Position numbers and translations under genes: made by a program
Part shown: positions 46,621 through 58,798 of the stretch, piece by piece
Numbering within the stretch: the first letter of the stretch is position 1
Layout of the letters: each line of letters starts with the position of its first letter
Notes under the pieces: model-generated
Seen by the model: only the letters and a program-made list of their open reading frames with translations
Database searches by the model: none
Told to the model about the DNA's origin: nothing
From: Otatea glauca
Lineage: Eukaryota > Streptophyta > Magnoliopsida > Poales > Poaceae
Direction of reading: 5' to 3'
NCBI GenBank assembly: GCA_036346275.1
Contig: CM070720.1
Location: 11,757,278-11,821,277, forward strand
Length of the DNA: 64,000 nt

Positions 46621-49600
46621 ATGGGTGATGATCGAAGGGCGATGTATGACGGATGGAGGAGTGATGGGGGACACTCAAGGGAATGGGGGCAGATCACGGA
46701 TGCTTTCTTGAAGCAAGCATTCGTTGGAGGAGCTGAATATGTGTATTGCCCGTGTACCCTCTGCGAGAATAACAGCTACTATAGCAAGGATATAGTGCAG
46801 TATCACATTTGCAAAAATGGGTTCATGCCTAACTATTTGGTGTGGCACCGTCATGGAGAGGCCGCAGGGCAGGCCATTGAGTCGGACCATGGGGAGGATC
46901 ACGACCGGATGGAAGAGATGCTGGATGATCTTGGCAGGGGGATTGAATTTAACTCCGGGGAGTGGTCACAGCCGGAGGAGGTTAAGGAATTCTATAGGCT
47001 ACTTGACGCCTCGGATGAGAAGCTGCATGACTTGACCAATGTGACCGTCCTGCAGGCGGTTACACGGCTTATGTCGATGAAGTCGAAGTTCAACTTTTCG
47101 AACAAATGCTTCAACGCTTTGCTTGAACTTATGAATGATGTCCTTCCGCCTAACCACAAGATGCCAAAGGATTTGTACCAATCGAAAAAGTTGATGGCCG
47201 GCCACGGGATGAATTACCAGAAGATTGATGTGTGCAAGAATAATTGCATGCTGTTCTGGAAGGATCATGATAAGGATACTCATTGTATGCATTGCGATAA
47301 GTGTAGATTCGTTGAGGTGGTAGATGAGGAAGGGGTATCAGTGACTACAAAGATCGCGACTAAACAGCTTCGGTACATGCCGATCACGGATAGGCTTAAA
47401 CGGCAGTACATGTCAAAAGAAACAGCGAAACATATCGAAACATATGCGGTGGCACAAAGAAGGTAAACGTGAGGACCAAGACCCGGATATGATGGTGCAT
47501 CCATCTGATGGCGAGGCATGGCAGGCATTGGACCGATTCGATCCTGCATTTGCATGCGACCCTAGGAGTGTCCGTCTTGGTTTGTCCACGGTCGGTTTCA
47601 CACCTTTCAGCACAAGCGCTAGCCCCTACTCTTGTTGGCCGGTCTTCATCATGCCATACAATCTTCCACCTGAGATTTGCTAGAAAGAGGGGTTCATATT
47701 CCTTGCTCTTGTCATTCCAGGTCCTAAGCATCCAGGGAAGGATCTCAATGTGTTCATGCGGCCCTTAATTGATGAGCTGAAAAAGTTGTGGCGAGGGGAA
47801 AAGGCATACGACAGCATTGGCGGTTGATAATTTACCTTACGAGCCGCATACCTGTGGTCGGTCCATGATTTGTTGGCATATGGCATTTGGGCCAGCTGGT
47901 GTGTTCATGGTCGCCTGTGTTGTCCAATTTGTATGGCTGACTTTGATGCATTCAGGCTCACGCACGGTAAAAAGATCACATTCTTCGATTGCCATCGACG
48001 ATGGCTTCCAAGCAGGCACCCTTTTAGGAACGACGCCAAAGCATTTCAAAAGGAAAGAAAGTTAAAAAGGGCGCGGGCGACTCACGGAGAGAGAGATAGT
48101 CGAATGGCATAGTCGGCTTCTACGATCTACGGAAGTGGGTTTCATTGGCTATGGAAAAGAGCACAACTGGACTCATATTTCTTTTCTTTGGGAGCTGCCT
48201 TACGCGAAAGCTTTGATTCTGCCGCATAACATAGATTTGATGCACCAAGAGCGCAATGTGGCAGAAAGCATCATAAGCATGGTGTTTGATGTAACCGACA
48301 AAACAAAGGATAACGTGAGTGCTAGGAAAGACATGGGTGATCATTGTGCTAGGCCGTGGCTCGAGGTTAAAGTTGTTTTAAATGGAAATGAGAGCCAGCC
48401 ACGAGCTCCATACTGTGTGAAGCCAGAAGACCGTAAAAATTTTTTGAGGTGGTTGAAAACTCTAAAGTTTCCTGATCGCTATGCATCTAACATAAAACGG
48501 GCTGTGGATGTCAACACCGGTAAGATAAACGGGCTAAAGAGTCATGATTACCATATTATCATGGAAAGACTTGTTCCGGTAATGTTTCGTGGCTATTTTG
48601 ATAATGAGTTGTGGAGGATGTTAGCCGAGCTCAGTTACTTCTATAGACAGATATGCACTAAGGAAATCTTGAAGACATTGATCCAGAAGTTAGAGAAGGG
48701 AATTCCATTGCTTGTATGCAAGTTGGAAAAAACTTTCCCACCTGGTTTTATGAATGTGATGCAACATCTGCTGGTGCATCTACCTTGGGAAGCAAAGGTT
48801 GGAGGTCTTGCGCAGTTCAGATGGATGTATAGTCAGGAAAGGGAGTTGAAAAAAGCTTAGAGCTACAGTGCGCAACAAGGCAAGGGTAGAGGTGTATTGC
48901 AGATGCTTATGCAAGTAAAGAGATCACAAACTTCTCAACAAAGTATTTCGCACTCAAGCACAATGTGAATGCCCATACGAATCGGTACCGTGCCGCGGAA
49001 GAAGAACCGTTGTGCGAACTTAAGCTTTTTCAATGCAAGGGTCAACCTGTTGGGTCGTACACTGCACACCATGATGAGTACGAGGAGTGGAACCTGGCCA
49101 TGCTTTACATGTTCACTAACATGGTAGAAGTTGAAAAATATTTTGAGTAAGTGACTTTCTGAATTATGTTTTCAACATTTCAGTGTAGTGTCCTTTTTAA
49201 CCCGAGAATAAATGACGCAGAGTGTTTGACAAAGAAAATTGGAAGTCAACTCGACAACCCACAACTAAACAATTGGATAACCTACGTCATGATGGGTTGA
49301 AAGGCGGCCCAAGCTTCGTGCAATGGTCCCGTCAGCATGTAACTTGACTATTTATTCATTTTTCTAAAATGAATTGTTGTAGTAACTTAATATTAGACTA
49401 ACAGTGATGCATATTGCTATATAGTGTATGCGTGATGCCTCCGTCCCTGAGGATCTCCGACAGCTCTCACATGGTGATGTGATGACAAGGAGCTATAGTC
49501 GCTATGATGTGAACGGGTTCCGTTTTCAAACATTGAAATTAGAAGCTAGCCATCCACTTGCGGCCACTTCAAACAGCGGAGTAATCACAACGTCATCCGA

Positions 49601-50159
49601 TTCCAGCGGTGATATATTAGACTACTACGATGTTGTACAAAACATAATTGAGTATACTTTTGGGGGTGCCAAAGAACTGAAGGTTGTGTTTTTTTATTGC
49701 CATTGGTTCGATCCACACAATGGCACACGTGTCGATGACTTTGGGATGGTGGAGGTGAAGCACAGTTCGCGGCTTCAGGGCCACATCAATAACATTGTGC
49801 TTCCACATCAGGTTGAGCAGGTGTACTACCTGAGCTATCCTCACCCTAGCTTGAAGGCTTGGTGGGTTGTATTTAAAGTTAACCCTGAAGTATATCCTCC
49901 TGGGGATGTTTCGTATGTGGCAAGCAACGTAGAGGATGATTTGGGTGATGTATATCAAGAAGAAGCTATAGGGGATTCTTTCCTTGTCTCCGACGGGGCA
50001 GGACTCGATCAATTACCTACCGATGCCACGGACGTAATAACAGATGAACCAGGCCCTTCACGGAAACGCCCTCAAGAATCAGTAAGGATTGCACGTCTTC
50101 AAGCACATCTCAATAAAATACGAGTCGCAGAAGCAGATTCCGACGCAGACGACTTTTGA
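46621..50159 (+). pseudogene. CACTA transposase (TNP2-like), damaged
   Basis: Start chosen at the ATG at 46621 (MGDDRRAMYDGWRSDGG). The first part (to 47466) has the transposase-associated domain: a WG-type block, YVYCPCTLCENN, HICKNGFMPNYLVWHRHGE, then the TNP2 start with ALLELMNDVLPPNHKMP and a CxxC..CxxC patch CMLFWKDHDKDTHCMHCDKC. A shift near 47430, a stop at 47681 and another shift follow. At 48135-48860 a DUF4218-like part has DLMHQERNVAESII and LLVHLPWEAKVGGLAQFRWMY. At 49428-50159 a DUF4216-like end has VVFFYCHWFDPHNGTRVDDFGMVEV. Short introns are likely near 49150 and 49340-49424. The enzyme would cut at the terminal repeats; this copy cannot. Confidence 0.85.
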
Positions 50160-50315
50160 TATGTATATTTTGTAAGATTATTGTTGCCTCGTTCATTTGT
50201 ACAAGTCATTGTTGTCTCCTTCATTTTTTACAAGTTATTGTTGTCTCATTCATTTTTGCAAGTTATTGAAAATTATTTGTAAACCTGTATACTAACTCTT
50301 GTCAAATTTGAACAG

Positions 50316-51191
50316 ATGAGTATGTTCAGCATCAAAGTTGACAAGCTTAAAGGCAAGTTCAATGGTCGTCCTCCGTAAGGTCGAGGAGCAGGGGTTACGA
50401 TGCTCGAGACTCGGCGGCCGGGCAAGACCATATTTGCTGGGGCTGCGCAGATTAGACAGCGGCAGGAGCATCTCCAGAGGTGCTTCGATGAGCAGGCACG
50501 AGACCAGGCGCGGGAGCAGCTACAGGAGGACGAGGGACAGGTAGGGGTTGAGGAGGAGGGGCAGGTGGGATGTGAGGCGAACGACGAGGAGGTCGTTGGG
50601 GGTGGTGGCGGTGGGACGACAGATACAGATGCAGACGCCGAGGCCGAGGCCGACGCAAAGGCAGCGACAGATGCAGAGTTGGCGGCGACCTTAGAGCCAG
50701 TTGAAGAGGGCGGGTCTTCTTCGGGTACCATTAGGTATATGCGTAGTATTGGATTATCATTTAATGTCCATATTTACATTGTAATGCCTATGAACTAATG
50801 ATTTGCATTTTAGGTTTCGTAAAACCGTCTCAGTTCGTCCGAGATGCAACCCGGCCATAGGAGGTTGATAGAGCTACATGGGAGCAGGTAACAGTTATAT
50901 CTGTCATGTCTTTTCTTTTAGCATGAGCTAAGTGACAACTTATTGTTTTGATGCATCTTTGTCTTGTATTTTGTTGTAGGCACTGGAAAGAGCCGGGTTG
51001 GACTGGGACGGGCCACATTACAAAGGTTAACGACGTGCTGGGAGCCCTTGGTCGCTACTATTACCCTGGCATGGTTGAGTCAGGCGGGGATAGATTCGCG
51101 GCCCACAATTGAAAGCACTGGGCGTTGAAGGAGAACGTGGAAGGAGGCGAAGACAACCAAACATGTCAGGGCGCAGTGTGGGCTGGCTTCT
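50316..51191 (+). pseudogene. second CACTA gene, 5' exons
   Basis: Starts MSMFSIKVDKLKGKFNG at 50316, has one stop at 50376-50378, then LETRRPGKTIFAGAAQIRQR and an acidic Asp/Ala stretch. An intron runs from 50735 to 50813 (GT-AG), and others are suggested after 50886 and before 50981. The exon before 51191 reads ITKVNDVLGALGRYYYPGMV and WALKENVEGGEDN. The gene resembles the second protein of rice-type CACTA elements, a DNA-binding partner of the transposase. The exon is cut by a solo LTR. Confidence 0.75.
51187..51191. repeat. target site duplication CTTCT (left)
   Basis: Identical to 52801-52805 on the other side of the solo LTR. Confidence 0.93.
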
Positions 51192-52800
51192 TGTCCGAAC
51201 CCGCAAAAGTCTCGTGCATTCTGCACCTGCCTTGCAACCTTCCACCCTATTCAATTTTTAAAATACCAAATCTTTTCTTTTATTTTACCAAACTGGCAGC
51301 ACCAACTGCCTTTTTAGATAATATTTTCACTCAATCATTTAGAATTTCAAGTAACAAGCCTTCAATTAAACATACAAATAGTATTTAGCATAACTAAGCA
51401 CTACTATTATACTAAACAAGGTGTCAAGCCTTTTATAATATAATTAATCATTCTAGGGCAGCCAAAGAACAGATGGATTAATATGTAGCAAACATACATA
51501 TTAACAAGGTATTTAACTACAATCTATCATAATATAATATTTTTTTAATCAACATAGCATGCAAGTTTGTAAATCTACAAAGCATTTCAAAATATGGATC
51601 AACATGCTTCTAGGAGACTTGCCTTTGTCGACGAAGTGCGCTGCGCTGTTCTGGAGGTCTTCTCCTCCGTCGGCGACGACGACCGCTTCTTCGACTACGC
51701 GCAAAACGGTGCACAAAATGAATAAAATAAAATAAGTAAAAACTAAAAATTATAATAAAAATACTGGCAGGTAGAGGATGAATTTAGATAAATTTATCAA
51801 TCTGAATCACTCTATTCGAAGTTAGGATGGAGGAGAAACAATTGTTTGAATTCAAAATTTGACCTTTCGCTGGGCTTAGAGAAGAAATGATTGGTGACAG
51901 AGCTCTGGTATCATTTTTCAAAATATGATTTTACACGACGTAGAGAACACCGATAGAAAGCTCCAGTAAAAATTTGAGGACAAATGGAGGTCGGGAGCAG
52001 CCAGGAGAGCTCACCGAAAGTTCGCCGGAGTTCGGAAAGAATTGTTTGCATAGGGAGATCTGGTGGATGGATTGGAACAACTCGAAGCTGAGGATATGAG
52101 GAATGAGAAGGGGAACTTGGGGGTCAATTTATAAGACAATCGGACCAGCGGATCGTTAGGAAACGCTCGCCGGAGTTATCGCCGGAACAGTAACCGAGAT
52201 CGCCGGAATTTGAAGAGCTGAATAAATGCTGGTCGGGTTGCTTTGGGTACTGTAGCGACGGTCCACTGTAGCTTGCGGGCGGGAAGAGAAACGGATTGGA
52301 TGAACAGTAACCGAAATTATTAATTCCGAAAATAATTAATTTTGCACTGAAAATTTGGATTAAATTCGAAAAAATAGCAATTAAATCATAATAAATTTGG
52401 GAATTTTTATAGACAACCGTTTCAGAAATTAAAGCACTAATAAGTATTTTTGTATAATATTATATTGTTATTTTTCTTACAACAATTAATATAGTGCTGA
52501 AAATTAAATAGTTTTGGGAAAATAGAAAAATGGTTCTAAAAATTCTAGGAAAAATCTAAAAAACACTTTAGAATATTTGTAACCTAATAAAATTAGTTTC
52601 AGAATTTTTAGAGAATTTTGGAATTGCATTTGAATTTTGGATTTCAGGATGAAATGGAATTTCTGGACGCGAATGGAATAAATTCCATTTTTGGATGGAA
52701 AGGAATGCCAGGTTAACTAAAATTCCAAAGAAAACCCAAATCCTTGAATTAATTAATTTAAATTAATTTTTAACAAAAGAACCAAGAATGGGATGTTACA
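51192..52800 (-). mobile_element. solo LTR, 1609 bp, inside the CACTA element
   Basis: In minus orientation it starts TGTAACATCCCATTCTTGG at 52800 and ends CGGACA at 51192, with a perfect CTTCT duplication on both sides. It has no primer site or internal part. A TATA-like TTATAAATTG (minus) lies near 52128. Its start resembles the long LTRs in the window but the body is different, so it is another family. It is the innermost and hence youngest insertion of the nest. Confidence 0.92.
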
Positions 52801-52805
52801 CTTCT
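52801..52805. repeat. target site duplication CTTCT (right)
   Basis: Right-hand copy of the duplication around the solo LTR. Confidence 0.93.
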
Positions 52806-53783
52806 GGGTGAGTTTGCGTTATGTATTTACTCTATTTGAGTATTGCTTTAAATGTAAATAAATACAATTTGACAATGTGTGATTATATGCAGGAGAGGTT
52901 CCGTCTTGAGAACGAAGACGATTACAACGCTTTGAAGAAGGCCAAAAGTGTCTTCAACAGGGTGGAACAAAAGGTTATCGGAGATTCGTTCAGCAATGCA
53001 CGGATTCAAGCTGTCATCAATTTTTACAAGAGGGTGAAGAAGGTGAACATGAGAAGAGGACCAGAGGCGAGGAGGAAACACCTGACAGAACAAGAGTATC
53101 TCCAGAGCTCGGTCGATTGGATAATGAAGGACATGGAGGCTTGGAGGTGGATGTGCCGGTACTGGGGGTCGGAGGATTTTCAAGAAAAATCAAATAGAAA
53201 TCGAGCGAACAGAAGAAGTAGATTGGGGAAGCACAAGTACGGCGCAGACGGACACATTGGCCTAGAGAAATGCATGGTAAGTATCGGTATTATAATTGTT
53301 AGTGAATTTGTCACTATGTTTCTAACTTTGCACCGAGGAGGCTGAAAGTGGGAGTACTCCCACTTTTGTGGAAGTTTACATCCGGGGGCACCAAGGCGAG
53401 GATCCACGGTTTGGATGTTTTGTGCGACAGCGGGGCTAGTGAGAGGATGGTAAGTATAAATGACACAATATGATTTGTGCAAATTTACATCCGGAGCACC
53501 AAAATGTTGTTTTGCAAAGTCATATGCGTAACAAATGACACAACGTCATGGGCGGAGTTTGATTGGAGGGTCACACGGTCGATGTGGAAGCGTTGTACCA
53601 CGTTGGAGGGGGCCTAAAGCATGGGAGGTTCGTTAATAAAAGTGATTTTAATTGTTTTCGCTCTACTAAGGAAAAAATGTTGCATGGTCACATTTCAGTA
53701 TATATCGTTTGTAGGTGGGCCATGGGGGATGGAGTTGTAGACTGCGATCATCTTCCACGAGGCTCGGTTTCCTCACAGGGGAG

Positions 53784-53890
53784 TGGTCGCTCGTCGAGGT
53801 CCGCACAAGCGCACGAGGAGGCTCGTGAAGCGCGAGAGGAGGCTCATCAAGCGCGAAAAGAGTCTCGTCAAGCACGAGAGGAAGCTCACA
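53784..53890 (+). repeat. 21-bp-like tandem repeat in the coiled-coil exon
   Basis: Units of the type GAGGAGGCTCGTGAAGCGCGA recur four to five times and encode seven-residue steps (EEAREAR, EEAHQAR, KESRQAR, EEAHRSQ). The 7-residue period fits a coiled coil that may have grown by slippage. Confidence 0.75.
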
Positions 53891-54148
53891 GAAGCCAAGA
53901 AGACTCAGAATACATGAAAATGTATCTGCAGGTACAATCTCAACTTTGAACAAATCGCTCAATTGTACATTTGTGATTAAAATCTAACAAACAATCTATA
54001 TGCAGCAACTGTCACAATCTCTTGGACCTAACGTGCCAGTGTTTTGCCCTCCTGTTATGCCACAGGTAAAGATATTTGAGTTCATTACTCTCTAATTCAC
54101 TTAGCTCGTAAAATCACGTTTCTCACAAAGTTGACTATTATGTCATAG

Positions 54149-54646
54149 GGCTCCCAGCCACCTCCCTTCTACATGTTTTCTCCGCACATGCAGCCGCCAC
54201 CACAAGGAGAAGCATCACAGGGTGCTCAGCCTTCCCCGGCGTCCTTCATAAACCCTACTGGGATGCAGGCACCACCCCTAGGAGATGCACCTCAGGTTAT
54301 ATGAAGTTCTCATGCATTCTTTATATTTAAAAAACTCTATTATGTATACTTTATATCACAAACTATGATCCATAGAGCTCCCAGCCTCCTCGTCCTTTCT
54401 ACATGTTCACTCCACAGATGCAGCCACCTTCTGTAGGAGAGGCACCACAGGTAAAGACGGATCGGTTCAATTCGTTATTCAAAATTTTAATGAATGATTT
54501 ATATGTGGCATAATGTACCTGTCTATGCCTTACAGGGCTCCCAGCCTTCAAACCCGTTCTACATGTACCCACCACCTATGTCAGGCCAAAGAATGCCTAT
54601 GTACTTCAACCCGTGGGCCCTGCAGCCACCTCAGACGACACCACAG
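54149..54646 (+). repeat. three repeated in-phase exons
   Basis: The exons 54149-54295 (147 nt), 54376-54450 (75 nt) and 54536-54646 (111 nt) each begin GGCTCCCAGCC or AGCTCCCAGCC. They encode xSQPPxxFYMFxPxMQPP-like text and end in CAG before GT. All lengths are multiples of three with phase-0 borders, so they look like duplicated exons. Confidence 0.8.
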
Positions 54647-55744
54647 GTATGGATGTCGAAAACATTCAAAGTTTGCGAAACGAGCTAAGTTTGTCAATTG
54701 TGAGCCAAACCAAGTCAAATTGATCAAATTGAGCTACCTGCACAAAACTTAGTCAATGATATCACATTTAGGAAAATAAAGGTTAATTATGTCAAAGTTG
54801 AGCCAGACTTAGTCAACTTGAGCAAATTTAGCTATACATGCAAAACTTAGTCGATTTTAGGACATTTAGGCAACTCTTTCTTAAACCTTGCACAAATCAT
54901 CTCAATGTTCATACTTGAAAAGGTTTACTTGTGTGCTTATGAAAGTTTATTGCTGTGCTCCTGTAGATATGTGATGGTTTACCAAATTATTAACCCATTA
55001 CATGCTATTTCATTTTTTCTTTCTATCAATAACTTTTTGATTTGGAACCTTATATTGTGCTAACTTGTTGGAATTGAAAGGTTATCCTAAGACAACTTGT
55101 TGAATTGTAAACTTATGTTTTAAATGCTTTATATGGCATCCTTGTAGAATGTGTTGTTTGCCCATGTACAATCTGATTGTTTATCCTTGTAGAATGTTTT
55201 ATATTTGTACTTTGTATACTGAACTCTTAAAATGACTACCTAAACTCTTAATTGATTCTTCGAATTATTTTCACTGTTTGTTATCTTTTGAATACTCAGT
55301 GATGCAATTAGGGTCTTTGGAAGTTGAATTAAATAATTTTAGTTATAATCTTGGCCTTGAACTAGATGGTTAACTTCTGTTAATACTAGAGAGTATTACT
55401 TTGATGCTTCATTGACTATGAGATTGATGTTCATATGATTATCACAGCATATCTTGACTAGCTCATAGTTGTAGTTCTTATATAGTATCTATTCTTGTTT
55501 AGCTTGACCTGTCATATTTGTATTCTCATATTGTGTCTTGGTCGAATAGTACTATTCTGAACTTGTTTCATGTGAATTAGCATAATTTAGGAAAGGAAAG
55601 AGTTAAATGCCTTATTTGTTGAACACTTGCTAAACTTACTCGATTCTTGCACATTTAGCAAAAACCGACGATATGTTACTTGTAACACAACCTAAGTTAA
55701 TCTTGAACTTGCAGGTTTCTGGGTCACGCCCAAAGACGTACTAA

Positions 55745-57039
55745 CGATTTACATCATAGAAGACATCTTCAACATCGCCGGCGGTGATGGTAGCGCCCAC
55801 AACTCCAACAACCTCGAGGCATGAATTCCATTGTGAGCTCGATTGGTGTATTACTGTTGTACTTTATGACTTGTTGTGATCGATAGATTGTGATCGACTT
55901 ATTGTGATGGACTTATTGTAATGGAATGTGGATTGTATCTATTGCGGTTGTAATGTGTTGTACATCATTGCGTAGTTTACAAATTGCCGTTGGATGTGTG
56001 ATTGATTATCTAAGGATCTGTTAGAATGTCTCCTTCTGGTTTGAGAGATTGATATATATATATTATAACTGCAAATATTTTTTTGTCTGCAGAGTGGATG
56101 TCCTATTTACTAGAGAGGTCATGCCGAAATTTTGTACATTTCGGTGACTTAGTTTTAAGCCGGTTTTAAAGAGTTAAAAGGTTGGTTTCAGTCTTTTAGT
56201 AGAGGTAATAGGTTTTGTGTCTCGTTTGTTAATTCTTCGTTCGCTTGAACTTCGTTGTGGAGTTTGATGACCTTGGTGAGCTAGCTGCCCCCTCCCTTCC
56301 TTCCTCTTGCTCAAATTTAGGAACATTAGTTGCAATTTAGTCGATGTGCAGCGGATGGATAGATGCTTCTGTAGGAAATTTAGTTGATTCTTTTAGTATA
56401 TATCAATCTGAGTAATCTGTTGCAATAGTGATAATTTAAGTTGAAATGCATAAATCTGGATTGATGATGTTGCCATATGAGTTGCATATATATGTTTGTG
56501 ATCTAGTCATTTGTATTTTTGTTTATTGCAAATATATGTTCAGTCATTTTGTACATTCAGAGTTGTTTTTGTCATTTTCTTGCTTTTTTCATTTCCGACT
56601 TCTATGGCAAATGATGATATTGGATTTTGATATGTGACTTGTTCTGAATGAATGACAGAAACACATTCATCTTCAAATGACAGAACAAGTCATGTCAATG
56701 TAGTTTCCCGTTTCCAGAGTTGGATCCAGCTGTTGAATGCCATTGCATTCGATTGATACTTTTGCATCCAGCTCTGGAAATTGAACTCCTGCCAATGGTA
56801 TATATTGCCATAAAAAATCTGATGCTAACTACTTTTCTTTTTGCTTTTAATTTGTTTTTTGTGTTAGTGTTTCTGATCAGATTTGAACAAAATAGATGAT
56901 CCTTCTTATTCTTCGCTTAGCAATTTTTAGTTTCAATTTTCTTTTTGCCTTTTCTTTTGTTCTTTAGTTGTTATATGTATTGAGTGTGATGCATATGGAT
57001 ATATATATATTCATTTGTGTATAAATAACTGATAAATTC
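55745..57039. other. 3' non-coding part of the CACTA element
   Basis: AT-rich, no credible gene. An imperfect inverted repeat (arms TTTCCAGAGTTGGATC near 56709 and CATCCAGCTCTGGAAA near 56765) is the only structure noted. Confidence 0.5.
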
Positions 57040-57472
57040 GTGAGCCATTAAAAACCCACGAATTTATCTCGGTGCTCCAGATAAATTCGTCGGTTCCTTG
57101 AGCCCACGAATTTAACAATTAAATTCGTGGGTTTATTAAGCCCACGAATTTATGATTAACTTGTATATATAGCCCACGAATTTAACAATTAAATTAAGTG
57201 AGCTACGTTGGCCCACGAATATAATCTATTAAATTCGTGGGTTTCCCGGGCGCATTTAATTTTACTCAATTCGATTAAATTCGTGGGCTTGGCAGCAACC
57301 CACGAACTTAACTTAAATTCATGGGTACCCACGAATTTAATTGATTAATTCCGTCGAGTTAAATTCGTGAACTAAATTCGACGATTTGCCCACGAATTTA
57401 ACATAAATTCGTGGGTTTTGGCCTAAATTCGTGGGTTTCTGGCCCACGAATTTTTCCCTGTTTCTTGAAGTG
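57040..57472. repeat. right subterminal repeats and end of the CACTA element
   Basis: CCCACGAATTTA and its inverse occur more than twelve times in both orientations, more densely than on the left side. The array ends with the terminal repeat (inverted: CACTTCAAGAAACAGG). Confidence 0.88.
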
Positions 57473-58303
57473 ATTATACTGAGCCTCCGGGCAATGTGTA
57501 TACTGGTCGTGTCCATTGTTCCTTTTAATCGGTGGCTCTGGTACTGGGACGAACGGTTCTGAATAGGTTATCACCTTGTGGAGAATCGGATTCTTAGGCC
57601 TAAATGGCTCATGATATTGTGGGTACCTATTAGGTTCAATCGGCTGTGGAACCGATTGTGGGAATGCATAAAACGGAGCCGATGGCGGCAAATTAGCTGA
57701 CGCATCTATCTTAGCAGCATTTGTATACGCTTGGTAATGTGTTACTCTGCTCATCCAAGGATCCCTCGGTAATATAACTGTAGGTTTCGTCAGCATCATA
57801 GTGGGGAGTGGAGTTGTAGCCGATGGTTTAGGATCGGCTAAGGCACTCTGGGTATTTTGTGCTATTGAAAAAACAGGGTAACTTGGCATGGCTTGTATTG
57901 GGTCAAGTAGACCTCCAGATGATGCCAACTCCTGAGCTATAGTTTTCACGCTATTCGCGATCATCGGCTTAAGTGTCACGACGAGAGCCGATGATTGATT
58001 TATCAGAGCATGGTGCACAGATTGATTTATCATAGCCGATAATTCGGCTTGATCGGGCAAGTATTGACTTACCGGACCATCGGTGACACCTGCATCACCG
58101 AGTGGATTGAGTGTCGGCAAAGCGGTCCTCTGCGTGATGCCACGCCGGGTTTTTTGGTAACAACCCAGCATCATCTCCTCCAAAGCAGCTTTTCGATCTT
58201 CAATTTCCTTGCACTGCTCTGTCGTTAAATCATCCAACGTGGGGACGATTATAGCCTTTGTGTTGAGATCAAATGGCGGGATGGACTTTCCGGATGAAGA
58301 CAT
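57473..58303 (-). pseudogene. Tat gag-like ORF, N-terminal part, cut by the CACTA element
   Basis: Starts at the ATG complementary to 58301-58303 (MSSSGKSIPPFDLNTKAIIV). It is about 277 residues before the CACTA end and uninterrupted. It has EQCKEIEDRKAALEEMM, then a Pro/Ser-rich body with PRDPWMSRVTHYQAYTNA and HDQYTHCPEAQYN. The standard gag core and zinc knuckle are not seen, either here or in the continuation at 45537, so gag may be reduced. The polyprotein is expected to continue into the linker at 44883-45537. Confidence 0.75.
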
Positions 58304-58791
58304 TGTACGGTCCCACTAGGCGTGCCAAGAGTGTGTTGGCGTCAAAAACTTGACGTAGGGTTTCTGACAACAGCATACCAGACGAACACCTGGTTCAGAG
58401 CGTGCCAGTCGATTTGACCTGTAATCGACAAGGTAAAAATATGAAATTCACTCAAAGACGATCGTGAAGATCAATCAGCTTAGACTCAATCAGCTTGAAG
58501 CCGATTAAATCAAGAAAAAGGGGTAAGTCCAATTAGCCCATTAAGGCTAATTAGAGGATAGAGGTAGATCGATTCTAAAGAAGGAGATGCGCAACAAAAT
58601 CAGAATAAATCAAACCTGAACGTAATTGATGGAGATCAACAATCGGCGATGCGTGACTTTATTGATCAAGATCGAATTACAAGAAGGATAAATTACAAGA
58701 ACTACTCCTAGTCGACAGAAAAAAAGTACGAAAGTAAAGGCTGGTTGATTGATTGTGTTGTTGATGCCCCTCGCTGTGTATCCTCGTTCTC

Positions 58792-58798
58792 TTTTATA
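58792..58798 (-). promoter_or_regulatory. TATA box of the Tat element
   Basis: In minus orientation the sequence is GGGTATAAAAGAGAACG, a near-ideal plant TATA box. It sits about 490 bases upstream of the gag start codon and supports the placement of the 5' LTR. Confidence 0.7.

Larger units (their letters stand above)
52806..55744 (+). pseudogene. second CACTA gene, 3' exons
   Basis: After the solo LTR an intron (GTGAGTTTGCG..TATGCAG, 52808-52891) leads to the exon RFRLENEDDYNALKKAKSVF, RIQAVINFYKRVKKVNM and MKDMEAWRWMCRYWGSEDF, typical of the Ptta/En/Spm-type second protein. Further exons carry GGTKARIHGLDVLCDSGA and then a coiled coil (53715-53931, repeated EEAREAREEAHQAR). Four short in-phase exons follow at 54006-54065, 54149-54295, 54376-54450 and 54536-54646. 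After a 1068-base intron the last exon, 55715-55744, ends PKTY and TAA. Only local damage is visible. Confidence 0.75.
45538..57472 (+). mobile_element. CACTA (En/Spm-type) DNA transposon
   Basis: The left end reads CACTACAAGAAACAGTG and the right end, inverted, CACTTCAAGAAACAGGG; both continue into AAATTCGTGGG. These terminal inverted repeats define an element of 11,935 bp, about 10.3 kb without the solo LTR. It carries two plus-strand genes, a TNP2-like transposase and a second protein. It interrupts the gag of the Tat element. The 3-bp flanks ACA and ATT do not match, so the target duplication is lost or hidden. Confidence 0.92.

Noticed and set aside
50400..50798. Acidic stretch with DADAEAEADAKAA as an independent small gene
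   Set aside because: It is in frame with the start at 50316 and ends at a good splice donor, so it is an exon of the second CACTA gene.
45535..57475. Target duplication of the CACTA element
   Set aside because: The flanking triplets ACA and ATT differ; no shift of the ends by a few bases gives a match.
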